From contig JAGOJY010000039.1 in the NCBI GenBank assembly GCA_017994815.1, positions 1-37,978 of the forward strand: 37,978 bases of DNA. Direction: 5' to 3'. The position numbers were made by a program, and so were the translations under genes. A model generated the notes under the pieces. It searched no databases and had not been told where the DNA came from. It worked only from the letters and a program-made list of their open reading frames with translations. This document shows positions 21,763 through 30,368 of this stretch, piece by piece. Position 1 is the first letter of the stretch. Every line of letters begins with the position of its first letter. Origin of the DNA: Acidobacteriota bacterium (lineage in GTDB: Bacteria > Acidobacteriota > Polarisedimenticolia > J045).

Positions 21763-23697
21763 TCAGGGCGTGCCGAGCGGGCTCTCCCCGCAGGCGTTCG
21801 CGGCGGCGACGAGGTAGAACCAGGTCTGCCCGTCGCCGGCGGCGCCCGCGTCCCGCCACTGGATCCCGGGCGTTCCGGGGTCCTGGTCCGTGACGCCCGC
21901 CGCGTGCGCGGGGCCCCACGTCGCCGGATCGGGCCGCGCGTCGCGGTAGACGCTCCAGGCGAGGCCCGGCACGGCCGGGTCGTCCCAGGCCAGCACGATG
22001 TCCGGACCCGCCCGGCCGAGCAGCAGGCCGGTCGGGTCGTCCGGCACGGGGCACGGCTCGCGCAGCCGCACGAACTGGTTCACCGGCAGCGCGGTGACCT
22101 CGCTCCACGTCAGGCCGGGGTTGGGCCAGCGCACGCGGATGCGCTCGACGCTCGTCGCGTTGCCGAGGCCGAAGTGCAGGCTCAGCGGGACCTGCGGGCC
22201 CATGTGGCCGTTGCCGGCGTAGACCTCGCGCGTCCACGTCTTCCCGCCCGCGCTCAGCTCGACCCAGGCGCCGATCGCGCTGCGGTTGGCGTAGCCGGGG
22301 ATGCCGGCGCCCTCCAGCGTGACCACGATCCAGTTCTTCAGCGTGCCGACGTCGTTGCGCCAGAGCTGGATCCCGTTGACGTCGTCGGCGAAGCCGACGA
22401 GCAGGTCCTCGTCGCCGTCGAGGTCGAAGTCCAGCGGCAGCACGTTGTGCGGCGGCAGGTTGGCCTCGTTGATCGCGTTGAGCCCCGCGGCGACGGTCAC
22501 CGGCGAGAACGCGCGGTTGCCCGCCTGCCGGAACAGGTAGAAGCGGTTGTTGTCGTAGCCGCTCTCGGTCAGCGCGAAGTCGGCCAGCCCGTCGTTGTCG
22601 TAGTCGAACCAGCTCGCGTAGTGGTCGCCGTGGTGCGTGATGTCGGGGTCCTCGCTCGCGCGGTTCCGCACGCGGGCGAAGTCCCAGCTGAAAACGTCGT
22701 TGGTGTTCGTCAGGACCGTCGAGTGCACCGAGCCGTCGCCGTCGCCAACACCGTGCGTCAGGATCTCCAGGAGGTCGATGTCGCCGTCGTCGTCGTAGTC
22801 GCGCGGCATGCTGCCGAACGAGGCCTTGCCGGTCGGGAACCCGGTGTACTGGGTGTACTTGCTCTGGTCCTCGACGCGCGTGAAGGTGCCGTTGCCGTTG
22901 TTGCGCCAGTGGATCGACTTGGCCAGGACCACCGTCCAGCCGTAGCACGGCGCGAAGAAGTCGGTGTCGCCGTCGCCGTCCCAGTCCGCGGCCGCCACGC
23001 CGTAGATCGCGCTCGCGGCGCCGGACATCCCGGCCGCGGCGGTGACGTTGCTGAAGCTGCCGTCGCCGTGGCCGCGGTACAGCTTCTGCTCGATCGGCGT
23101 GTCCACGTTGTACCAGTTGCCGAGGAACAGGTCGACGTTGCCGTCGTTGTCGTAGTCGGCGAACACCGCGCCGGCCGTGTTCCAGATCGGGTCGAGGTGG
23201 AACGGCGAGTTGGGCGCCAGCGTGAAGTGCGCCGCGCCGTCGTTGAGCAGGAGGTCGTTGCGGCCCTTGTCCAGCGTCTGGTTCCTGTGGACGTAGGCCA
23301 TGGTGAAGATGTCGAGATCGCCGTCGTTGTCCACGTCGGCGAAGATCGCGCCGTCGGAGTGCCGGCCGGCGGCGGTGCCCTGGCGGTTGGCCCGGATGTT
23401 GGACGACCACGTGATGTCGATGAACTTGCGACTGAACGGGTCGCCGGGGTTGTCGCCGGCGACGTTGAGGTACAGGTACTGCTTGTTCAGCACGTCGCCG
23501 CTGGTGTCGTCCTGGTTGCGGTGCAGGAAGATGTCGGGGTAGCCGTCGCCGTTGACGTCGCCGACCGACAGCCGGAAACCGGGCTTGTCGGCGAGGCCGG
23601 CCTCGCTGGTGACGTCGGTGAAGTACGGCTGTGCCGGCGTTCCCGGCGCCACAAGGAAACCGACCAGGACCGTCGCCGCGAACCAGCCTGCGCGCAT
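21763..23697 (-). CDS. Secreted FG-GAP/VCBS repeat protein with ASPIC/UnbV domain (644 aa)
   Basis: A signal peptide (MRAGWFAATVLVGFLVAPGT, cleavage after AQP or TPA) starts at ATG 23697, behind GGGGGAACG. Seven or more calcium-binding repeats follow: DVNGDGYPDIF, DVDNDGDLDIF, DYDNDGNVDLF, DWDGDGDTDFF, DYDDDGDIDLL, DYDNDGLADFA and DFDLDGDEDLL, the blades of an integrin-like beta-propeller. Near residues 480-560 lies an ASPIC/UnbV domain (WVELSAGGKTWTREVYAGNG, FGLGNATSVERIRVRWPNPG). The C-terminal 100 residues look like a fibronectin-III-type module (PDIVLAWDDPAVPGLAWSVY). The CRTAC1-like family is exported and of unknown role; adhesion or carbohydrate binding is often suggested. Confidence 0.85.
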   Translation of the reverse strand: MRAGWFAATVLVGFLVAPGTPAQPYFTDVTSEAGLADKPGFRLSVGDVNGDGYPDIFLHRNQDDTSGDVLNKQYLYLNVAGDNPGDPFSRKFIDITWSSNIRANRQGTAAGRHSDGAIFADVDNDGDLDIFTMAYVHRNQTLDKGRNDLLLNDGAAHFTLAPNSPFHLDPIWNTAGAVFADYDNDGNVDLFLGNWYNVDTPIEQKLYRGHGDGSFSNVTAAAGMSGAASAIYGVAAADWDGDGDTDFFAPCYGWTVVLAKSIHWRNNGNGTFTRVEDQSKYTQYTGFPTGKASFGSMPRDYDDDGDIDLLEILTHGVGDGDGSVHSTVLTNTNDVFSWDFARVRNRASEDPDITHHGDHYASWFDYDNDGLADFALTESGYDNNRFYLFRQAGNRAFSPVTVAAGLNAINEANLPPHNVLPLDFDLDGDEDLLVGFADDVNGIQLWRNDVGTLKNWIVVTLEGAGIPGYANRSAIGAWVELSAGGKTWTREVYAGNGHMGPQVPLSLHFGLGNATSVERIRVRWPNPGLTWSEVTALPVNQFVRLREPCPVPDDPTGLLLGRAGPDIVLAWDDPAVPGLAWSVYRDARPDPATWGPAHAAGVTDQDPGTPGIQWRDAGAAGDGQTWFYLVAAANACGESPLGTP

Positions 23698-23926
23698 GAC
23701 CGTTCCCCCGGGGCGCCGCTGCGCCCGCTTCCACAGATATACGCGGCGCGGAGCGGACGACAACCCGCGGCCCGCCGGCCGACCGGGGATCCCACCGTGC
23801 CCGGTCCGGTGCGCGGCGGTTCGCGACGATTGTTTACCTTCCGCATGACACCGCGTCAGCTTCGGACATTTCGTGGCTCGTCGCGGCAAATCGACAGATA
23901 TTGTCGCCGGGGTGTCCGAGGGACAC

Positions 23927-24109
23927 GTGACGATCACGATCGTTTGCACCTGCGGGCAGCACAACGGTGTGAGCGAGGACGAACTCGACAGCGCCCGCTG
24001 CTGGCGCTGCGACCGGCCGCTCCTGAAGCCGGCCGGCGCGAAGTCCGCGCCGCCCCGGCCGGATCGCGCGCCCGAGGCCGCGGTGCTCGGCCGTCGGCGC
24101 CGCTCGTAA
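23927..24109 (+). CDS. Small zinc-ribbon protein (60 aa), tentative
   Basis: From GTG 23927: VTITIVCTCGQHNGVSEDEL then CWRCDRPLL and a Pro/Arg-rich tail. A C-x-C ... C-x-x-C set of four cysteines is the zinc-ribbon pattern of many small bacterial proteins. GAGGGA lies three bases before GTG 23927; alternative in-frame GTGs are at 23912 and 23873. A 5-bp inverted repeat CGACA-N5-TGTCG occurs at 23892-23906. It is divergent from the FG-GAP gene and precedes the DUF6178 gene. The role is unknown, and the ORF could be spurious. Confidence 0.4.
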   Translation: MTITIVCTCGQHNGVSEDELDSARCWRCDRPLLKPAGAKSAPPRPDRAPEAAVLGRRRRS

Positions 24110-24172
24110 CACCGCCGCGAACGACCCTGCCCCGCGTCGCCGCGCGCCCGCGCGCCGATCGCTCCCCACATC

Positions 24173-24178
24173 TAGAAT
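24173..24178 (+). promoter_or_regulatory. -10 element TAGAAT, probably leaderless start
   Basis: TAGAAT ends 6 bases before GTG 24185, so transcription would begin at about the start codon. It has the same geometry as TACAAT at 9441. Confidence 0.45.
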
Positions 24179-24184
24179 TCGGGC

Positions 24185-25849
24185 GTGGACGACGATCGCT
24201 CGCGGGGACTCGTCGTGCAGCGCCGCCAGCTGCTCGCGCTGGACGTGGACGGGCGCCTGCGCGCCATCCGCGAGGCCGCGCGTCCCGCGGAGCTGGTCCG
24301 CTCGCTGCCGGCCCAGGAGTTCTACCTGACGCTCGTCGGCGCCGGGGTGGACGACGGCGGGTTCCTGCTCGCGCTCGCCAGCCGGCACCAGCTCGAATTC
24401 GTCCTCGACGTCGGTGCCTGGGGCCCGGAAGGGCTCGAGCCGGCGCGGCTCGCGCGCTGGTTCGCCGCGATGCAGCAGTCCGACCCGACGCTGGTCGCGC
24501 GCTGGCTGGCCACCGGCGACGAGACGACCGTCGTCCTCGCGCTCTCGCGGCTGCTCCGGGTGTACAAGCTCGACGAGTCCACGGAGTCCACGTTCTGGCC
24601 GCCCGACCGCCAGGTGCCGACGATCGACGGCCTGTACTACTTCGAGGTGCGCGACGAGGAGACCGAAGACGTCCTGCCCGTGATGCTCGAGGCGCTGACG
24701 CGGTTGCGCGCGGAAAACCGCCAGGCCTACGAGGGGCTGCTCGAACAGGTGTTGTGGGTCGTGCCGGCCGAGCAGGAGGAGGAAGCGTACCAGCTGCGCG
24801 CCTCGCGGCTCGCGGAGAAGGGCTTCCCGGCGCTGGACGAGGCGATCGACGTCTGGGCCGCGGCGCCGGAGGCCTCGCGCAAGGCGCGCGCCGCGCTCGC
24901 GCAGCGCCTCCACGCGCGCGCCGCGGGCGGGCCCGCGCCGGGCGCCGCGCCGGACGTCACGCTGCCGGTCGCGCTCGGCCCCCCGGGGAACGCGCTGGCC
25001 CGGGCCGCCGCCGCGCTTTCGGACGAGCAGCGCGAGCGGCTCGTGCACGACCTGGTGCGCGTCGGCAACCGCTTCGCGGTGGCGAGCCTCGGGCACCTGG
25101 GCGACCCGGAGACCCACCGCGACGGGCTGCTGTTCGCGGTGAGCCACGTCAACCTCGCTGTGGCGGAACTCTCGCGCGACGCGCCGGAGGTCGGGCCGCT
25201 GGCGCTGACCGAACTGCCGGTCTACGAGCTGTCGCGCGCCGGGACCGGCGCGGTGCTGGAACGGGCTTGGCGCGCGCAGCGCCTGCGCTCGGGCTGGCTG
25301 TCCCGCGTCGCGCACGCCGACGCGCGACTCGACGAGCCGTTGTCGGCAATCCTCGAGGGCCTGCTGCTGGCGCGCCCGCTGTTCACCGGCGGCGGCGAAA
25401 GGCGCCCGTTCCGCGCCCCGGAGGACCTGGCGGCGGCCGACGCCGCCCTTGACGCGCTCGAGGATCTCGGCGAGTTCCTCGAGCAGCGGCTGGGCGCCGG
25501 ACCGGTCGATCTGCCGGAGTTGCAGACCCCGGTCGCGGCGCGCGAGGGGCCCGGCGACATGGAGTGGTCGGCGGTGGCGCTGACCGCGCTCGCCCAGCAG
25601 GCGCTGGGCGGGGAGCCGCGCCCGGTGCCACTGGCGCCGGACGCGGCACGCCGCGCCCTCGCCGAGCTGCGCCGCCCGGGCGTGCTGCGACGGGCGGCAG
25701 CGGATCTCGGGCTGGCGCGGGCCGAGTGGCTACTCGCCTCGCGGCTGGCCGAGGACACCGCGGAAATCGGCGAGGACGCACCGGACCCGCGGTTCGTTCG
25801 CGCGCTGCTGTTGCGGTGGGGTGAGGCGACCGGACCCGGCACGCCCTGA
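24185..25849 (+). CDS. DUF6178 family protein (554 aa)
   Basis: A long soluble, mostly helical protein with the family hallmarks: LVRSLPAQEFYLTLVGAGVD near the N-terminus, RHQLEFVLDVGAW with WFAAMQQSDPTLVARWLATG, then DGLYYFEVRDEETEDVLPVM and RLRAENRQAYEGLLEQVLWV, followed by RLAEKGFPALDEAIDVWA. DUF6178 proteins are scattered in deltaproteobacteria and allied phyla and have no known function. There is no signal peptide or membrane segment. The GTG start directly behind TAGAAT is supported by the DxxR...LVVQRRQLLALD opening. The gene converges with the kinase at 26086, and the large hairpin at 25861 lies between them. Confidence 0.75.
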   Translation: MDDDRSRGLVVQRRQLLALDVDGRLRAIREAARPAELVRSLPAQEFYLTLVGAGVDDGGFLLALASRHQLEFVLDVGAWGPEGLEPARLARWFAAMQQSDPTLVARWLATGDETTVVLALSRLLRVYKLDESTESTFWPPDRQVPTIDGLYYFEVRDEETEDVLPVMLEALTRLRAENRQAYEGLLEQVLWVVPAEQEEEAYQLRASRLAEKGFPALDEAIDVWAAAPEASRKARAALAQRLHARAAGGPAPGAAPDVTLPVALGPPGNALARAAAALSDEQRERLVHDLVRVGNRFAVASLGHLGDPETHRDGLLFAVSHVNLAVAELSRDAPEVGPLALTELPVYELSRAGTGAVLERAWRAQRLRSGWLSRVAHADARLDEPLSAILEGLLLARPLFTGGGERRPFRAPEDLAAADAALDALEDLGEFLEQRLGAGPVDLPELQTPVAAREGPGDMEWSAVALTALAQQALGGEPRPVPLAPDAARRALAELRRPGVLRRAAADLGLARAEWLLASRLAEDTAEIGEDAPDPRFVRALLLRWGEATGPGTP

Positions 25850-25860
25850 AAAGAAATCTA

Positions 25861-25926
25861 GCGGACGAGAGGGCCCGACCCGCGACCTCCCGGGCCTATT
25901 CCCGGGCGCCACGGCCTCTCGTCCGC
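25861..25926. terminator. Large palindromic hairpin between convergent genes
   Basis: GCGGACGAGAGG (25861-25872) is perfectly complementary to CCTCTCGTCCGC (25915-25926), a 12-bp stem closing a 42-nt loop that itself contains CCCGGG-CCTATT-CCCGGG (25889-25906). It lies between the DUF6178 stop (25849) and the kinase stop (26086) and could end transcription from both sides. The remaining 160 bp to the kinase stop shows nothing else. Confidence 0.5.
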
Positions 25927-26085
25927 CTTCGCTTCCGTACCAAGCAATGCCCGTACCAACTCGCCCGTCCGGACTTATCTCGCGCTGCGCGTGGGGGTTC
26001 CGCCGGTGCACCGATCGGCGGCGGGCTTTCGGATCGTGCTGTTCTTGAACGGCGAATCTCAAAAACGTCGTCGCCGCGCACCGAT

Positions 26086-27624
26086 TCAGGCCGGCTCCGG
26101 CGCGGGTGTCGTCGACACCTCGGCGGGCAGCGTGAAGTGGAACACCGCCCCCGCGCCCGGGGTGGATTCGGCCCAGATCTTCCCGCCGTGCGCCTCGACG
26201 ATCTTCTTGCAGATCGCCAGCCCGATCCCGGTCCCCGGCACGCTGTGGTCGAGGCGCTGGAACATGCGGAAGACGCGTTCGGCCTGCTCCGCCTCGAAGC
26301 CGACGCCGTTGTCGCGGAACGAGACGACCCACTGCGAGCCGTCCCGCCGCGCCCCGACGTGGATCCGCGGCGGCTCGGCGCCGCGGAACTTGATCGCGTT
26401 GGTGAGCAGGTTCTGGAACAGCTGCGCGACCTGCACCGGGTCCGCCACCACGCACGGCAGCGGATCGCTCGTGATCGCGGCGCCGCTTTCCTCGATCGCC
26501 GCGAGGCAGTTGGCCTGCGCCTGCTCCAGCGCCGCCTGCAGCTCGACCGGCTCGCGGCGCTCGCCGCGGCCGCGCCCGACGCGGGAGTACTCGAGCAGTC
26601 CCTGGATCAGGTCGTGCATCCGCCCGGTCGCCGCCACGATGAAGTCGATGTACCGGTCCGCGTCGCGATCGAGTTCGCCGCGGTAGCGCCGCTGCAACAG
26701 CTGCACGAACGACGTGATCACGCGCAGCGGCTCCTGCAGGTCGTGCGATGAGATGTAGGCGAACTGCTCGAGGTCCTCGTTGGAGCGGCTGAGATCCTCG
26801 GTGTAGCGCGCCAGCTGGCGGTTGAGCCGCTGCAGCTCGAGCGCCTTCTCGCGGTAACGCGCCTCGCTGTCGCGCAGCGCGGCCTGGGCCGCCTTGCGCG
26901 CCGAGATGTCGGTGATGAAGGCGTAGACCCGGAACCCGGCCGGCGTCTCGGCGTAGCTGAGGCCGACCTCGATCGGGATCTCGGTCCCGTCGCGGCGCAG
27001 TCCCGTGAGGTCCATACCAAGCCCCATCGGCCGGACGCTGGGCGCGTGGGCATACCCCTCGCGGTGGCGGCGGTGAGCCTCCGCCGCCCCGGCGGGCACG
27101 AGCCGCTCGACCGGCTGGCCTTCGATCTCCTCGCGGCGGTAGCCGAACATCCGCTCGGCCTTGGCGTTGAACAGCACGATCCGCCCCTCGCGATCCGTGG
27201 CCAGGATCGCGTGCGGCGCGGACTCGACGAGGATCTGGAACCGCCGCTCGCCCCGCAGCTGTTCTTCGCGCGCGCGCTCCTCGCGCGCCGCGGCGGCGCG
27301 GGTCACGAGGAACGTCACCAAGAGCGCGGACGCGAGGAACAGCAAGAGGTGCAGCAGGTGGTCCAGCTCGATCGCCGCGACCGACGGGGCGACGAACAGC
27401 GCCACCGCGGCCGCGGCGCCGATCGCGAGCGCGAGCAGCGCCGGGCCGCGACCGCAGAGCCAGGCCGCGCAGCAGACCGCGGCGAACGGCAGGATGTACG
27501 GCGCCCGCCCGCGCAACAGCGGGTCGAGGAAGATGCGCAACGCGATCGCCGCGGCCATCATCCCGGCCGCCAGGAGATATCGGGCGGCGGGCGACAGGGC
27601 GCGGCGCGAGTGGGACCACTTCAT
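26086..27624 (-). CDS. Membrane PAS histidine kinase, DUF4118-type sensor (512 aa)
   Basis: ATG 27624 opens MKWSHSRRALSPAARYLLAA. Four hydrophobic helices cover residues 15-115 (YILPFAAVCCAAWLCGRGPA, LLALAIGAAAAVALFVAP, LLHLLLFLASALLVTFLV), in a DUF4118-like arrangement. A PAS domain (FQILVESAPHAILATDREGR, FGYRREEIEGQPVE, GFRVYAFITDISARK; about 145-265) precedes HisKA with FAYISSHDLQEPLRVITSF (phospho-His) and a HATPase with NLLTNAIKF, RDNGVGFE and GTGIGLAIC. It is a sensor kinase with no response regulator nearby. Its kinase core is a close relative of that at 13659-15425. Ligand or redox signal at the PAS is unknown. Confidence 0.85.
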   Translation of the reverse strand: MKWSHSRRALSPAARYLLAAGMMAAAIALRIFLDPLLRGRAPYILPFAAVCCAAWLCGRGPALLALAIGAAAAVALFVAPSVAAIELDHLLHLLLFLASALLVTFLVTRAAAAREERAREEQLRGERRFQILVESAPHAILATDREGRIVLFNAKAERMFGYRREEIEGQPVERLVPAGAAEAHRRHREGYAHAPSVRPMGLGMDLTGLRRDGTEIPIEVGLSYAETPAGFRVYAFITDISARKAAQAALRDSEARYREKALELQRLNRQLARYTEDLSRSNEDLEQFAYISSHDLQEPLRVITSFVQLLQRRYRGELDRDADRYIDFIVAATGRMHDLIQGLLEYSRVGRGRGERREPVELQAALEQAQANCLAAIEESGAAITSDPLPCVVADPVQVAQLFQNLLTNAIKFRGAEPPRIHVGARRDGSQWVVSFRDNGVGFEAEQAERVFRMFQRLDHSVPGTGIGLAICKKIVEAHGGKIWAESTPGAGAVFHFTLPAEVSTTPAPEPA

Positions 27625-27712
27625 GGCGTCAGGGCGGAGGGGCGCCGCCCTGTCCCGGGCGTCACGGGCAGCGCGTCCCCGGACGGCCGATGCTAGCACG
27701 CGATCCGGGCGG

Positions 27713-28195
27713 CTACCCGGATGCGGGAGCGGTCCCGTTGAGGTAGGCGTGGACGTTGTCCAGGAGCCGCACGACGTCGGCGTGCGTCATCCACGGGTTC
27801 GAGAGGTGCTCGATCACCTGCTCGTCGGTCAGGCCGAGCCGCCGGCCTTCCTCGACCGCGACGGCGTAGCCCTCGATTTCGGTGATGCGGTCGACGTAGG
27901 CGAAGCGCGGGTCCCACAGGTCGTGGCCTTCGAAGACCTGGCGGATGTGCGTCAGCTCGTGGAGCAGGTCGAGGTACAGGTCGAGTGGATCGCCGCTGCC
28001 GTAGTACGCCTCGGTCAGGACGATCCGGACCGCGTCGGTGTCGACCCAGGCGAAGCCGTCCTCGCGGTCGATCATCACCTCGGTCGTGCGCAGCAGGCGC
28101 TGCCGCACGGCCGGCGACACCGCGATGCGCCGCAGCGCGGGACTCTCGGCCGCGTGCGGGAGCAGGTGCAGGAACGGGTGGACGCCCAGGGACAA
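27713..28195 (-). CDS. HExxH metalloprotein-like (about 160 aa, start uncertain)
   Basis: Contains DLLHELTHIRQVFEGHDLW (HELTH, a zinc HExxH motif), then ITEIEGYAVAVEEGRRLG, where a Glu about 25 residues later could be the third ligand, as in gluzincin-type peptidases, and a C-terminal NPWMTHADVVRLL. The preceding VDTDAVRIVLTEAYYGSGDP is beta-rich. There is no convincing ATG: TTG 28195 begins SLGVHPFLHLL, while a CTG at 28288 would overlap the previous stop (CTGA) like many genes here. It is the second gene after a 75-aa partner. A peptidase role is possible; the motif alone is not proof. Confidence 0.6.
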   Translation of the reverse strand: MSLGVHPFLHLLPHAAESPALRRIAVSPAVRQRLLRTTEVMIDREDGFAWVDTDAVRIVLTEAYYGSGDPLDLYLDLLHELTHIRQVFEGHDLWDPRFAYVDRITEIEGYAVAVEEGRRLGLTDEQVIEHLSNPWMTHADVVRLLDNVHAYLNGTAPASG

Positions 28196-28284
28196 GCCGC
28201 GCCGTACGCGCGCGTACCGCGGCAGTCGCGACTTCGCGCCGCGGCCGGCGTGCTGTGCGCGTCGCGTGCGGCCCGCCGACGGAA

Positions 28285-28512
28285 TCAGATCGTCGGTTCC
28301 GCTTCCAGTCGCTCGACCTGCAGGGTGGTCTGCGATTTCTTCACCTTCCATCCCGGCACGGCCTCGTCCGGCCTGAAGTATACGAACATCAAGGCATCGG
28401 GGCCGGTCTCGTTGATATCGTGCAATATCCGGCTCACCACCCGGTCCACGTCGTCCGCGGACAACTCGGGTGCCTGCGACGATACCTGCTCCGCCACTTC
28501 GGGATGGCTCAT
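28285..28512 (-). CDS. Small unknown protein (75 aa) upstream of the HExxH gene
   Basis: ATG 28512 follows GGGAG with a 6-base spacer. The 75 residues contain ELSADDVDRVVSRILHDINE, an amphipathic helix, then GPDALMFVYFRPDEAVPGWK and a basic end. No cysteines, signal or known motif. It ends at or beyond the start of the HExxH gene, so the two form an operon. A TATAAT -10 box is far upstream at 28747-28752, leaving a leader of roughly 230 nt if used. Function unknown. Confidence 0.6.
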   Translation of the reverse strand: MSHPEVAEQVSSQAPELSADDVDRVVSRILHDINETGPDALMFVYFRPDEAVPGWKVKKSQTTLQVERLEAEPTI

Positions 28513-28886
28513 GCTCTGCTCCCCAGGCTCCGCCAGTGTTTCGGGAACTCGCGAAAACCAGCCAGGGTCGGAGTGCTTGATGCGAGCGCCGGGGTCGTCG
28601 GGCGATGACCTCGCTGGACACCGTTGTGGAAGGCAACCGGAGCGGGGACCGCGAGCTGTCTTGTCTCGCGGACGTGCGATTGGCAACTGCGAGAGAGCTG
28701 GATCCCACTTTGAAGCGACAGCAGTTCCCGATCCGTTGTGCGCGTGATTATAAAGATGTCCGCGCGAATGCGAAAGAGTTTTCCACAGGAATTCGACAGC
28801 CGCGCCGGTGAATCGCCGCGCCCGCGGCGCCAGAATCGAACTTAATGTTTGGTTTTGCGGACACCGGGATGTCCGCGGAAGTGCCG
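28513..28886. other. Intergenic stretch with a TATAAT box
   Basis: No gene seen. On the minus strand a perfect TATAAT is at 28747-28752, with a poor -35 (TTTCGC, 17 bp upstream). It could drive the 75-aa gene with a long leader. The hairpin GCGGACA-CCGGGA-TGTCCGC at 28857-28876 lies 11 bp after the ribbon-helix-helix stop; it lacks a T-run on either strand, so termination is doubtful. Confidence 0.4.
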
Positions 28887-29111
28887 CTACGTCCGATCCG
28901 GGTTGCGGAGCTTCTCGACGTACTCCTCCACCGCGCGGACGGCTTCCTCCAGGCGCCGCTGCGAGCGCTCGTCGCGCGCGCGGCGACGGCTGTCGAGGAA
29001 CGAAAGCAAAGCCTGTCGGATCAGGACGTCGCGGGGGACGCGCGACTCACCCGCCTCGGCCACGATCGCCGCGAGGAGGTCGTCCGGAAGAGCCACGCTG
29101 ATCCGCGCCAT
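28887..29111 (-). CDS. Ribbon-helix-helix (CopG-like) protein, orphan antitoxin-type (74 aa)
   Basis: MARISVALPDDLLAAIVAEA then RVPRDVLIRQALLSFL is the ribbon-helix-helix fold: a beta strand (RISVALP) that pairs in a dimer to contact DNA, followed by two helices. A charged C-terminal tail (RRLEEAVRAVEEYVEKL) could bind a partner. It is the size of antitoxins of type II modules, but no toxin gene (PIN, RelE, MazF) is on either side. Start ATG 29111 is favoured over the longer frame from 29147, whose extra residues are unlike the family. It is upstream of nothing on the same strand until the 75-aa gene. Confidence 0.7.
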   Translation of the reverse strand: MARISVALPDDLLAAIVAEAGESRVPRDVLIRQALLSFLDSRRRARDERSQRRLEEAVRAVEEYVEKLRNPDRT

Positions 29112-29288
29112 GACCACAGATGATGTGCGCCACGGGGCACGTGTCAACCGTCCGCGTTGTCGGTCGGGGACGAGGGTGAGTGGTGCCGACTCCCCGTGCC
29201 AAACGAGCGCCGATCGGCACGTGGGCCGGGGGCCGCGACCAAGCGGCCCCCGGGCATTCGCGCCGCCGGGCGGAGTGTCCCCCGCCCT

Positions 29289-30125
29289 TTACCGCAGCAA
29301 GGACAAGACCGCCTGCGCCGAAGCGTTCGCCTGGGCCAGCGACGCCAGGCCGGTCTGGTTCAGGACCTGGAACTTCGTCAGCGACACGACCTCGTCGGCG
29401 ATGTTGGCATCGCGGATCTGGGCCTCGGCGGCCTTCAGGTTCTCCGCCTGCACGGTGATCACCGCGATCGTGTGCTCGATCCGGTTGTAGTACGCGCCGA
29501 GGTTGCCGCGCTCGACCGAGACTTCATCGATGGCCAGCTGGATCGCGTCCAGCTCGGCCCGGGCGTCCGAGGCCGTGATCAGCGTGTCCGAGGCGAGGGA
29601 CAGGCCGCTCGCGCTGATCGCGCTGGTCTGGATCGTGATCCGGTCGTCCGCGCTCGATCCCGTGCCGACCTGCACGTCGATGCTGGTGCCGGTGCCGGAC
29701 AGGAGCGCCAGCCCGTTGAACTCGACCGTGTTCGCGATGCGGTCGATTTCCGACAGGATCTGGTTGTACTCGTCGCTCAGCGCCGCCTTGGACGTCGAGC
29801 TGTCCTCGCCCGAGGTCTCCGACGCCGCCTGCTCGGCCAGCGTCACGGCGCGCTGGAGCAGGTTGCCGATCTCGTTCAACGCCGAGTCGGCCACGTTGAT
29901 GACGCCGATGCCGTCGTTCGCGTTGCGGACCGCCTGGTTCAAAGACGCCACGTCGGCGCGCAGGTTCTCGGCGATCGCGAGGCCGGCCGCGTCATCCTTG
30001 GCGCCGTTGATCCTGAGGCCCGAGGCCAGCCGGACCATCGTCGTCGACAGACCGAGCTGGTTCTTGATCAGCTGGTTCATCGAGTTGAGGGCGCCGATGT
30101 TCGACACGACTGAGAAGTTGGCCAT
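29289..30125 (-). CDS. fliC: Flagellin (278 aa)
   Basis: The N-terminal D0/D1 helix pattern NIGALNSMNQLIKNQLGLST, MVRLASGLRINGAKDDAAGL and AIAENLRADVASLNQAVRNA is standard flagellin, as is the C-terminal ERGNLGAYYNRIEHTIAVIT, DANIADEVVSLTKFQVLNQT and SAQAVLSLLR. The middle is short (about 130-180), so the surface D2/D3 domains are nearly absent and the filament subunit is small. Exported through the flagellar type III apparatus. No other flagellar gene is in the window; the gene stands alone behind its own sigma-28 promoter. fliC is the conventional name; hag or flaA would serve equally. Confidence 0.92.
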   Translation of the reverse strand: MANFSVVSNIGALNSMNQLIKNQLGLSTTMVRLASGLRINGAKDDAAGLAIAENLRADVASLNQAVRNANDGIGVINVADSALNEIGNLLQRAVTLAEQAASETSGEDSSTSKAALSDEYNQILSEIDRIANTVEFNGLALLSGTGTSIDVQVGTGSSADDRITIQTSAISASGLSLASDTLITASDARAELDAIQLAIDEVSVERGNLGAYYNRIEHTIAVITVQAENLKAAEAQIRDANIADEVVSLTKFQVLNQTGLASLAQANASAQAVLSLLR

Positions 30126-30200
30126 CCGTGGTGACCCCCGCCGGCTCGCGCGTCCCGCGCGTCCGGAAGCTCCTGATCCCCGTGCTGCACTCAGGGAAAC

Positions 30201-30227
30201 GTATCGGCGAGGCTAACCACGAGTTTA
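30201..30227 (-). promoter_or_regulatory. Sigma-28 (FliA) promoter of flagellin
   Basis: On the minus strand TAAA (30224-30227), then exactly 15 nt, then GCCGATAC (30201-30208), the textbook FliA form TAAA-N15-GCCGATAA with one mismatch. It lies 76 bp upstream of the flagellin ATG, leaving a leader of roughly 65-70 nt. Confidence 0.85.
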
Positions 30228-30368
30228 GAGTGTGCAAGGACTTGACACGCCCGCCCAATCCGGCCCGTTCCACGCTTGCGCGTCGGTTTTCGACGGCGAT
30301 CAGCTGACGATCGTCGCCACGCCTCTCGACCCCTTCGGCACCCAAGTCGAAGCCAACGCGGAACGGTC

